A DNA stretch of 64,000 nucleotides from Gemmataceae bacterium (lineage in GTDB: Bacteria > Planctomycetota > Planctomycetia > Gemmatales > Gemmataceae), in the NCBI GenBank assembly GCA_009691845.1, contig SIAJ01000003.1, forward strand, positions 97,362-161,361. Reading direction: 5' to 3'. A program made the translations under genes and the position numbers. Position 1 is the first letter of the stretch. Each line of letters opens with the position of its first letter. Shown piece after piece: positions 7,644 to 15,448 of the stretch. The notes under the pieces are model-generated. The model searched no databases and had not been told where the DNA came from. It worked only from the letters and a program-made list of their open reading frames with translations.

Positions 7644-10013
7644 TCAACTCATATTGCTAAATTTCCGCATCAGCCATTCGGCCGTGAACATCACAACCAC
7701 AAGCAGTAGTACGGGCCAAAAGGTCCACAGAAGTGTTTCCTTCCGCTGCGTGAACGAGGTTTTTTGTGGCTGAATTTCGTTGGCCAGTTTGTGCAGGTCT
7801 TCCTCACGGAAGAACTTTCCGCCCGATTGCTCGGCGAGTTTGCGCAAGCCATCCTCGTTCATCGGGCCGGGTGAGAGTTCATGTTCCGGCGGTAGTGTCA
7901 CGCGATAATCGAGCACGGCCGCTTCCTCGCCGCTTTCAACTTTCAGAGCATAACGGCCGACGCGATCGTTCGGCACGGTGGCCACATATTCGCCCGGCTG
8001 ATTCGCGACGGCCTCGAACACGACTGTGCGGAATTTTTCCTCGTTTGGCGGAGCGTCCAGGCGTTCGAGTTGTGCGGTCACTCGCTCTTTATTCAACGGT
8101 CGATATTCGGGCGTGAAGAGGCGAGCGTAGACCTGCGATGTTTTACCAAGCACGGCCTCGCCCCCCGCGATGGCCATCTGGCCAGACTTGCTGCCAAGCG
8201 TGTAAGGCAGGCCAATCGCGTACACGACTTGGCCCCAGTAGCGAGCGAAGTATTTGTCCGCCTCGTTGAATCGCCAGCGCCAGGTTTCTTCGAGTGCCGA
8301 GAACAGGACCAGCCCCTTACCGTAATAGTGCATGGCCAGGAGCGGCATCGGCTTCTCGTCAACGATCTTCTCACGAGGATGATCCATAAGCGACACGGCC
8401 GCGGGACGTAGTTTCGTAACCGGGTAGTGCCAGTAGAAGCCGGGGAATTCATTCCAGGCCTGCACATTCTCAATCGGATCGTCCGCAAAACTCAGGATCG
8501 AGCCACGCTTGCCGAAATCACTGATGGTTGGCTTAAATTCGGTGGGGCGGCGAGCATCGTCGATTGGAAACTTGAGCGATGGCACCTCGACAGGGAGCAC
8601 ATCCGCGAGCGGCGTGCCGAGCCAAGACGACGGAGCGTGCAATCGTCCGGCAATGACAACGAGGCCGCCACCTTCTGTCACGAAGTCCTTGATCCAGTTG
8701 CGCTGTTCGGGTGTGAAGTAATTCGCATCCACATCACCGATAATGAGCATGTCGAAGGCAAACAAGTCCTTACGTTGATCGGGGAAGTTCGCCAGGAACG
8801 GGGCCCCGGACTCCATGGCCTTGCGGTCGCCGTTGAGGACGAGAAACGTCGGGTCCACCCGTCGATCGCGCACAAAAGCACGCTGCATGAACTTGAATTC
8901 CCAGCGTGGATTGCTCTCGATGTACAGCATTTTTACCTTGCGATCGGCGATTCGCACCATCTTGGCGAAGCGATCTTCGAGAACCTCGGCTCCCTGATTG
9001 ATCTTCACGGAAGCGATGATTTCCCGCTTGCCGGCGGAGGCATCTTCCTTGGTCGGCGTGAACGAGAGGGTCTCGGTCACATCCTGGCCTTCCTTGACTG
9101 TGACGCGTTTGGTCGCGACAACCTTGCCGCCAAGGGTAAGGTTCAATTCGACCTCCCCGTCCTTGATCCCCTGGGCCCGGAAACGGAACGGCACGCTGAC
9201 CGTATCTTCAACAAACAGCGTGTTCTGAATGGCGGCGTCTTTCAGTTGAAGGAAGCCGGCCGTTGAGCCGCCAACGCCGTAAACGAAGAACGGGACCTTG
9301 AGCCGAGCAGCTTCGAGTGCGACATCGTCCCACTGGGTCTTGCTACCGTTATCGCGTCCGTCGGTGGCAATCACGATCGCGGCAGGCAATTCGTTCTCAT
9401 CACGCTGCAGCAAATCGTTCAAGCCGTCCGTGATCTCGCTGCGGGGGTCTTCCGCATTAAGGGCTTTCAGCCAAGGCAGATCCTTGTCCGCGAAGCCACG
9501 CATTTTGGAGCCGAACAGGAATGGCTGAACAGGCCCCTTGGTCCTGAGTTTTGCCGCGAGTTCGAGGCGTTTGTTCTCAAAGACCGCTTTGACCATCTCG
9601 GCTCGCGATGGACGACTGCCACCCAGCAGGCCTTCAGCCGAGGCCGGTGCAACCGCCCCGTGATCGGGAGCCAGCTTGTCCTGCGCGATGGCGATGCGTA
9701 CCTTGTCGGCAATCGTGAGCCGGGGGTCCTTGTTCGTCATGCTTTGGCTATTATCAACGAGCAAAACGATCGGCCGGGGCTTGTCGGTCTTCACATCACG
9801 AACGGCAACGGGCTTGCACAATAGAAACACAATTGCGCACAGAACGAAAGCCCGCAATCCAGCAAGAACGAGTCGGCGCGTCCGCGTGATCTTCATCGAT
9901 TCCGTGAAGTAGAACGCAACGGCCATGCCCGCGATGGCAACCATCAGCACGATGGCCAGCCATAACGGGAACGACCCGCGAAACACGATCTCAGGGAACC
10001 AACTCGCGAACAT
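7644..10013 (-). CDS. VWA-domain inner-membrane protein with glutamine-amidotransferase-like region
   Basis: A 789-residue membrane protein. Two N-terminal spans (SFPLWLAIVLMVAIAGMAVA and a second near LRAFVLCAIVFLLCKPVAV) precede a von Willebrand A domain with the metal-site motif DNSQS. A central region (LIIGDVDANYFTPEQRNWI through GGGLVVIAG) resembles class I glutamine-amidotransferase folds, usually catalytically dead in such proteins. A final span (LLWTFWPVLLLVVVMFTAEW) is near the C-terminus. I chose ATG 10013, which has AAAGG 4 nt upstream. The in-frame ATG at 10052 lies inside a palindromic repeat and would add repeat-derived residues. It lies directly downstream of a BatA-like gene, so the two probably form one operon. 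Confidence 0.8.
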   Translation of the reverse strand: MFASWFPEIVFRGSFPLWLAIVLMVAIAGMAVAFYFTESMKITRTRRLVLAGLRAFVLCAIVFLLCKPVAVRDVKTDKPRPIVLLVDNSQSMTNKDPRLTIADKVRIAIAQDKLAPDHGAVAPASAEGLLGGSRPSRAEMVKAVFENKRLELAAKLRTKGPVQPFLFGSKMRGFADKDLPWLKALNAEDPRSEITDGLNDLLQRDENELPAAIVIATDGRDNGSKTQWDDVALEAARLKVPFFVYGVGGSTAGFLQLKDAAIQNTLFVEDTVSVPFRFRAQGIKDGEVELNLTLGGKVVATKRVTVKEGQDVTETLSFTPTKEDASAGKREIIASVKINQGAEVLEDRFAKMVRIADRKVKMLYIESNPRWEFKFMQRAFVRDRRVDPTFLVLNGDRKAMESGAPFLANFPDQRKDLFAFDMLIIGDVDANYFTPEQRNWIKDFVTEGGGLVVIAGRLHAPSSWLGTPLADVLPVEVPSLKFPIDDARRPTEFKPTISDFGKRGSILSFADDPIENVQAWNEFPGFYWHYPVTKLRPAAVSLMDHPREKIVDEKPMPLLAMHYYGKGLVLFSALEETWRWRFNEADKYFARYWGQVVYAIGLPYTLGSKSGQMAIAGGEAVLGKTSQVYARLFTPEYRPLNKERVTAQLERLDAPPNEEKFRTVVFEAVANQPGEYVATVPNDRVGRYALKVESGEEAAVLDYRVTLPPEHELSPGPMNEDGLRKLAEQSGGKFFREEDLHKLANEIQPQKTSFTQRKETLLWTFWPVLLLVVVMFTAEWLMRKFSNMS

Positions 10014-10033
10014 AGTGCCTTTCGAGATCGTCA

Positions 10034-10089
10034 GAGCCGCAAGCGTAAGCAAGCGAGAACCTCGACCGCTCGCTTACGCTCGCGGGCTC
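10034..10089. repeat. palindromic gap element, GAGCCCGAAGCGT family (variant)
   Basis: Left arm 10034-10056 (GAGCCGCAAGCGTAAGC...) and right arm 10068-10089 (...GCTTACGCTCGCGGGCTC) pair with one indel and a few mismatches around an 11-bp loop. It occupies almost the whole gap between the two VWA genes and reaches into the possible upstream extension of the second one. Confidence 0.65.
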
Positions 10090-10100
10090 CGACTAATCAT

Positions 10101-12287
10101 CTACCACGCCTTGCCGCAGAACCATGCCCAGGCCGTCTCGCCGACGGAGAACAAGAGCAGAATTAACAAGAACGTCACCGTCCACTCGTTCCGATTGCGG
10201 ACCGATTCCGCCTTGGCCGTTGCCTCCGCACCCGACGACAGATGTTCCGGCTTGAAGCCGAGCAGTTCGTCGATTTGCTGATCGGGCAGTGGGTCCATCG
10301 TTTCACTTTCGCGAAGATCCGGAGCCACCGCGAAGCGTGTTCCGCTTAGAGCCCCCTCCTCCACAATCGAATAAACCCCAGCCTTGCTTGTGTCGGTCAC
10401 GGTCAGGGCGAGTTGCTCGGTCGCTCCCCCCTGGGCCTTGCCGAGCCGGGACTTGGTCCCGTCGGGCCGCGTCAGCTCGAATGACTTGTTCAGATCCTTG
10501 GGAGTGAAACGAATCGTTTCCCCGGCCACTTTATTCAGCCCGGTCGCGGAGCGTTCGATCAAATGCGTGATTGAACCATGAATGAACGGCTGGAAGGTGA
10601 GATTCGTTGCGAAGAAGCCCCAGTCTTTGTCGACCGAGGTCGTGAGAAAAAGAACCTCGCCATCGCCGACTTGCTTGCCGAGCAGGGCCGGCCGGCCATC
10701 GTTCAATCGCATCAGCACCCGCCCCGAGTCCTTCAAGTTTTCGGCCTTCGGTTCGACAATACCTATGCCTCGCAGCACGAATGCATCGCGAAGTTGCAGG
10801 AACGGATCGTTCGCGGACAGCTTGAAGCGAGCCAGAAACGACTTCTCATCGATCGTGTTCGGATCCGGAAAAAGCAACTTGTCCTTCTGTGCTTCGAACG
10901 ACTCACCAACTTCCATCGGCAGGAGGCCGGAGCCATTCTGGCCCAACACGCGATTGTAAACTTCGCGCTGCACGTTCGGCCCAGACGTGATCAACAGGCC
11001 GTGTCCTTCTTTAACAAATTCAGCCAGTCGTTGCAGGAATTCAGCCGGCACGGAGCCAGGCCCGCCAACGGGTACATTCACCAGGATGCAGACTTCCTTG
11101 TCGTTTAGCAGGCCGGATGTCGCTTCCGCCGCCTTCACGACAGTCGGCTTGACGTGATAGAACTGCTTGAATTCTTCTGGCACCGGCAACAACGCATGGC
11201 CCAGGAAGAAGCTGCCAGCCCGTTCCGGTTCGCGATCGTTGGGTGAACCATCGACAATCAAGATGCGGACTTTTTCGCGGACGAGAATGACCTTGTCGAG
11301 CTTATTGTCGTCGTCGAGTTGATCGCTCTTCACCTCGGCCGTCAGCAAGCGCCAGCCTGGCTGATCGATCTTGCCCGTGAGCGTGACCGGCTTGGTTTCG
11401 CCTGGCCCGAGTTTCTCGATCGGCTGGGCGTCCTTGTCAAGCGGCTGGCCATCGATCTTCAATGTCACAGTGAGTCCCGTGACAGGCTCGGTGCCGGTGT
11501 TTTTCACAATCACCGTGAACGGCATCCTCGCCCCGGTATGCGGAATGTCCGATTGCGGCTTCAGGTCCAGGATGGCCACGTTGTGAATGGGCTGGTTGCC
11601 ACAGCGAACGAGGAACAATGTGCCCTGTCCCTTGATTTCTTCGCATCTACTGCGAATCGCGGACGATTGGCGTTCCCAGCCGCCGCGCTGCATATCGCTG
11701 AAGAGGTACACTTCTTTCGCGGCCCCTTCAGCCCGGCTCAACGCCAAGACGGCTTCCGACAAGCCACCGAGAAAATCCGTCGATTGCTGCACGGCTTGCA
11801 GATTCTGAATCAACAGGCGAGCCTGATCGAGATTTCGAGGCGATTTCGGTCCCGCGGCCACGGCCCGATCGGTGCAGGTCACGACTTGCACGGTCGAGTT
11901 CGGCGGGAGATCATCGATGACACGTAGGGCAGATTCCTTGGCGATATCGAGCCGCGTCTTGGCCCCCTCGCGGGCGTTCATGCTGTAGGAGAGATCGATA
12001 ATAAAGATCGCATCGACCGCTTCACCACGCTTGCCGGAGGTCGTGCTCGAACAAGTCACGGGGCGAGCCAGTGCCATGGCCAGCAGGATCATCAGCAAGA
12101 TGCGGAGCAGTAAGAGGATGATTTCCTGGAACTTGAGCCGCCGGCTCGTCTGCTCGACGGCCAGGCGCAGAAACTTCATCGCACCCCATTCCACCGAGCG
12201 ATAACGCGCACGATAGAAGAAGTGCAGGATGAGCGGAATGCTCCCTGCCACGGCACCGAACAACATGAACGGGGCTAGGAAGCCCAT
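10101..12287 (-). CDS. BatA/VWA-domain membrane protein
   Basis: A 728-residue protein starting MGFLAPFMLFGAVAGSIPLI, followed by HFFYRARYRSVEWGAMKFL and a long hydrophobic helix (LLLLRILLMILLAMALARP). This is the BatA N-terminal (aerotolerance regulator) domain. A VWA domain follows with DLSYSM as its metal-ion site. Later parts are beta-sandwich-like and contain a segment ILIVDGSPNDREPERAGSFF resembling a glutamine-amidotransferase fold. A C-terminal span (TVTFLLILLLFSVGETAWAW) ends the protein. ATG 12287 is preferred over the in-frame TTG at 12293. It is upstream of, and collinear with, the other VWA gene. Such pairs usually accompany MoxR ATPases, but none is visible here. Confidence 0.8.
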   Translation of the reverse strand: MGFLAPFMLFGAVAGSIPLILHFFYRARYRSVEWGAMKFLRLAVEQTSRRLKFQEIILLLLRILLMILLAMALARPVTCSSTTSGKRGEAVDAIFIIDLSYSMNAREGAKTRLDIAKESALRVIDDLPPNSTVQVVTCTDRAVAAGPKSPRNLDQARLLIQNLQAVQQSTDFLGGLSEAVLALSRAEGAAKEVYLFSDMQRGGWERQSSAIRSRCEEIKGQGTLFLVRCGNQPIHNVAILDLKPQSDIPHTGARMPFTVIVKNTGTEPVTGLTVTLKIDGQPLDKDAQPIEKLGPGETKPVTLTGKIDQPGWRLLTAEVKSDQLDDDNKLDKVILVREKVRILIVDGSPNDREPERAGSFFLGHALLPVPEEFKQFYHVKPTVVKAAEATSGLLNDKEVCILVNVPVGGPGSVPAEFLQRLAEFVKEGHGLLITSGPNVQREVYNRVLGQNGSGLLPMEVGESFEAQKDKLLFPDPNTIDEKSFLARFKLSANDPFLQLRDAFVLRGIGIVEPKAENLKDSGRVLMRLNDGRPALLGKQVGDGEVLFLTTSVDKDWGFFATNLTFQPFIHGSITHLIERSATGLNKVAGETIRFTPKDLNKSFELTRPDGTKSRLGKAQGGATEQLALTVTDTSKAGVYSIVEEGALSGTRFAVAPDLRESETMDPLPDQQIDELLGFKPEHLSSGAEATAKAESVRNRNEWTVTFLLILLLFSVGETAWAWFCGKAW

Positions 12288-12606
12288 CTTCAATATCCCG
12301 GGAGATGATCGCTAGAAGCTCCGTGCTTCATCTGCAATCAATGTGGCACGACGCTCCGCGTCGTGAAAGGCAGGGCCGGTTCTCATCGCCGGCAATTGGG
12401 AGACGATCGTCGCACTCAGCGTATCTTCTTGACTGGGAGGCCAAAAGGCAATGTATTTCCTTGCGAATGACTCAATCTCGCGACTCGCTATTGACATGAA
12501 CGCGACTGGTGGCAAATCCATCTAGTGGAATTCGTTAGAATTCAGAGCCCATCAGTCCCGGAAAACTGAATTCTTACGCGTTCCGATACGAAGACTTACC
12601 GTCCGT
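12288..12606. other. 319-bp gap containing small hairpins
   Basis: No credible gene. A perfect short hairpin, CACGACGC-TCC-GCGTCGTG, lies at 12347-12365. A looser one (GAAGC/GCTTC) is near 12315-12329. The hairpin has the same layout (palindrome with a three-base centre) as the GTCGGCACAC elements elsewhere in the window. Confidence 0.5.
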
Positions 12607-13308
12607 TCACGGCTTGGCAGTGATTCCAAGTGCTTCCTGCAAATTCACCACCATCGCACGCAATTCCACAACCTCCCTCTTGAGAGTCGCGATATCCTCA
12701 AACGCCTCCACCAGGCGATTGTCAGGAGGGGTTGCTGCCGACGGAGCCAGCACAAGGCTCGTTGCCGGGGGCGCGATCTCTTCGAGTCGATGCCCGCTGG
12801 CGGCCGAGGATTTGTATCGGGCCAACTCTTCCGGCGAATGCAAACCGTGCGTCAGTGTCGCTCCTCGCCGTTCCTCCGGCATCAACCAGACTACAAAGCC
12901 CAGTTCGACGAGATGGCGAATCACGCCGGTGGCCGAGTCGTTATCGATCGGCTCCATTCTCGACGCACGCGCACGAGCCTCGGCAGCACTCTGTGGGCCG
13001 CGTAATAAGAGTTCCCCGATGAAGGCCAGTTCCGGCTTGGTCACTTTCCAGTTGTCGTACAAATTGTGCCGCCATCGCTCGACACGGCCACCCGTGACGC
13101 GAAAGACGCAACCCTTGCGCTGAAGCTTTTCGAGGCACGTATCGACCTCCGGCTCTTCGAGCGACATGAGTGGATCGCGATTGCTCTTCTGATTGCAGCC
13201 GATGACGATGGCGTTCAACGAAAGCGGTTCCGGTGAGGCAGCCGTCAGGGCTTTTTCCACGAGCACACCCAGCACGCGACGTTCGAGAACGGAGAGAGGT
13301 TCTGGCAT
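12607..13308 (-). CDS. YceH family protein (DUF480)
   Basis: A 233-residue protein with tandem winged-helix folds typical of the YceH/DUF480 family. Visible family segments are LSVLERRVLGVLVEKALTA at the N-terminus, NAIVIGCNQKSNRDP near residue 35, and LLLRGPQSAAEARARASRM near 110. The biochemical role is not established. The last 35 residues form a coiled coil (FEDIATLKREVVELRAMVVN). I use ATG 13308, where homology begins; the in-frame extension to 13398 reads through unrelated sequence. Probably monocistronic. Confidence 0.85.
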   Translation of the reverse strand: MPEPLSVLERRVLGVLVEKALTAASPEPLSLNAIVIGCNQKSNRDPLMSLEEPEVDTCLEKLQRKGCVFRVTGGRVERWRHNLYDNWKVTKPELAFIGELLLRGPQSAAEARARASRMEPIDNDSATGVIRHLVELGFVVWLMPEERRGATLTHGLHSPEELARYKSSAASGHRLEEIAPPATSLVLAPSAATPPDNRLVEAFEDIATLKREVVELRAMVVNLQEALGITAKP

Positions 13309-13388
13309 AGGGTGAGATTGTACGCCCGGAAAGAAAGCGTGGAATCTGGCGGTCACCCAAAGTAGCCCGCACACTCTCAGTGCGGGAG

Positions 13389-13411
13389 GTCGGCACACGG
13401 AGTGTGCCGAC
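13389..13411. repeat. short palindromic element, GTCGGCACAC type
   Basis: A perfect hairpin: GTCGGCACAC, centre GGA, GTGTGCCGAC. It lies in the gap between the DUF1501 stop (13417) and the YceH gene. A degenerate copy with the same flanking TACTA is at 132-154. Confidence 0.7.
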
Positions 13412-13416
13412 TACTA

Positions 13417-14823
13417 TTAAGTGGCTGCCAACACCTTCCGAATCACACTACCACCTTGAGAGATGTGCGTGGGCCGCGACTGGTGATCAAGCACGGTCGC
13501 TTCGGGATCGACACCCAGCAAGTGGTACACGGTCGCACAAAGGTCGCCCGGCGAGACCGGGTGGTCCTTCGGATACGCCGCTGACTTGTCACTGCTGCCA
13601 AAGACGATGCCGGGCTTCGTGCCGCCGCCTGCGAACAGGCAGAAGCCGCATTGCGGCCAGTGGTCGCGGCCGGCCGCCTTGTTCACGCGGGGAGTCCGAC
13701 CCATGTCGCCGTTGACCATGATCAAAGTCGACTCGAGCAGACCTCGATCGTCCAGATCCTGAATGAGTGCCGAGAGGCAGCGATCCAAATACGGCAGCAG
13801 CCAGTGCCGCAGCATGTCGAAGTTGTTGTTGTGCGTATCCCAGTGGCCGTTGCCTTTGGATTCTGTGTGAATCGTCACGAACGTGACACCGGCTTCAACC
13901 AGGCGACGTGCCAACATCGCACTGGAGCCGAAGAGGTTTCTGCCATAGCGATCTCTCAACGCCTGCGGCTCACGTTCCAGATCGAAGGCCCGGCGTGCCG
14001 TGGGTGACAGCAGAATATCGAAGGCCTGCCGACGCCGGACGCTCATGCCTCGGGAAGAATCCAAGAGACGGGCCTGAGAGTCGAGTTGCTCGACGAGAGT
14101 GCGGCGTTCGTCGAGAGCATTGATCGTCATGTCGCCCGTGAGTTTCGGCAACATGGGATCCCCCATCGGCCGAAGCGTGTGATCGTAGAAATCGCGATCC
14201 GCGTTCACTTCCCTAGCGAACTTGGGATCGCAGGTGCTGAACATCGGGTCGTACTGGCTGCCGAGATAGCCTCCGTAGGGGCCAGCCCGCCTCAACCCCT
14301 GGCTGTAGCCGGGATAGGCGGGAAGCACCACGTAACCCGGCAGATCGGAGCGACGACCGATGCCGAAGTGCTGACAGACCGAACCCATGCTCGGATGATT
14401 CGAGGGTTTCGCATAATAATCTTCGCGGTCGCTGCCCCCGGTGTACCCGGTCATCACCGCATATGGATTGTGGCTGTTATACCCGTGTGACACAGTGCGA
14501 ATGGTGCAGAGTTTGTGCATCATCCGCGCGAGTAACGGCAGGTACTCGCAGATCTGAACGCCGGGCAAGGACGTCGCGATGGGCTTGAATTCGCCGCGAA
14601 TCTCGCTCGGCGCGTCCGGCTTCAGATCAAACGTATCGATATGGCTGGGACCGCCGAACAGATCGATCAGGATTACCGATTTCGCTCGACCGGACGAGGG
14701 TGTTCCGAACGAGGATTGTGCGAGCGACGCCCCTCCAAGAAGAGAGAGTGAGCCGGCACGCAATAACTCGCGGCGAGTCAAGCCGTCACAGGCCGTCTGC
14801 TTGTGGCCAAGAACATGGAGCAA
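13417..14823 (-). CDS. DUF1501 protein, Tat-exported
   Basis: A 468-residue sulfatase-like protein of the DUF1501 family, one of the largest planctomycete families. The N-terminus has a twin-arginine signal (TRRELLRAGSLSLLGG). Family landmarks follow: ILIDLFGGPSHIDTFDLKP, EYLPLLARMMHKL, SHGYNSHNPYAVMTGY, NGHWDTHNNNFDMLRHWLLP, and DLDDRGLLESTLIMVNGDMG. The start is TTG 14823 (minus strand) with GAGG 7 nt upstream; a second TTG lies just before the Tat motif. The usual DUF1549/DUF1553 cytochrome partner is not adjacent. Function is unknown; the fold suggests an alkaline-phosphatase-superfamily hydrolase. Confidence 0.85.
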   Translation of the reverse strand: MLHVLGHKQTACDGLTRRELLRAGSLSLLGGASLAQSSFGTPSSGRAKSVILIDLFGGPSHIDTFDLKPDAPSEIRGEFKPIATSLPGVQICEYLPLLARMMHKLCTIRTVSHGYNSHNPYAVMTGYTGGSDREDYYAKPSNHPSMGSVCQHFGIGRRSDLPGYVVLPAYPGYSQGLRRAGPYGGYLGSQYDPMFSTCDPKFAREVNADRDFYDHTLRPMGDPMLPKLTGDMTINALDERRTLVEQLDSQARLLDSSRGMSVRRRQAFDILLSPTARRAFDLEREPQALRDRYGRNLFGSSAMLARRLVEAGVTFVTIHTESKGNGHWDTHNNNFDMLRHWLLPYLDRCLSALIQDLDDRGLLESTLIMVNGDMGRTPRVNKAAGRDHWPQCGFCLFAGGGTKPGIVFGSSDKSAAYPKDHPVSPGDLCATVYHLLGVDPEATVLDHQSRPTHISQGGSVIRKVLAAT

Positions 14824-15448
14824 GGGAGAACCTCGACGTCAATGTGCGGCTGTTGCCAGTAGGCGACTAGCGGCAACCTCAGGGAGATTGGTTAGGATAA
14901 CCTTGGTCGAAGGCAAAAAGCCAGTGAATTCGGGCTGGTATGCAACTGTGTGGTCTTGGGGGAGTTCATGCTTCTTTCGCGGAGCCTCGTCGGGATCCAC
15001 TTCATGAACGTGTCCCAGACGATCCCGAGGCGGAACCCCTCTTGAAGGCCGGCTACGCAGGCTTGAAGGGACGCGAGAGTCCGATTCTCGCTCTGAACCG
15101 CTTCCACCCCGCAGACGCGGCGGGGCGACTGGCAAAAACTCTATGAAGCGAAAGTGGATGTCGTGAAACGCGATAAGTGGCGGAAGGTGGGAAGGTGGTC
15201 GAGAGTTGGAAAGGCAGCCTCAAGGTAGGTGATGCGCTTCCGCCAGGGGGGGCGTGTACACGAATTCCAACTGGAGGGCATGGTTGCGGAAGCGTCCGTT
15301 CCCCAGTGCAAATCGGCGTCTGTTGGACTCGCTGCTGCTTGATTGGTTGCCAGGGTTCAAGTTCTCAACGGACACAAAGAAACGAAGGAGGCCAGTCCGG
15401 CAAAATTGTCGCCAAACTGGCCCTCGCGTTCGTCACTGCCCTACCTCG
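14824..15448. other. 625-bp gap with a probable gene relic
   Basis: No intact gene. On the plus strand around 15125-15245 two frames read like one secreted planctomycete protein broken by a frameshift near 15180: DWQKLYEAKVDVVKRDKWRK in one frame, then GKVVESWKGSLKVGDALP in the next. The second phrase resembles the 'ESWKG-LK-GD' ending seen in small exported proteins. Stops and frame loss surround both. A 7-bp-stem inverted repeat (GGCCAGT...ACTGGCC, 15390-15422) lies just after the VIT-VWA gene's stop and may be its terminator. Confidence 0.35.

Noticed and set aside
12312..12521. Minus-strand frame of 69 codons
   Set aside because: Its C-terminal part is made of hairpin sequence and there is no ribosome-binding site; more likely non-coding.
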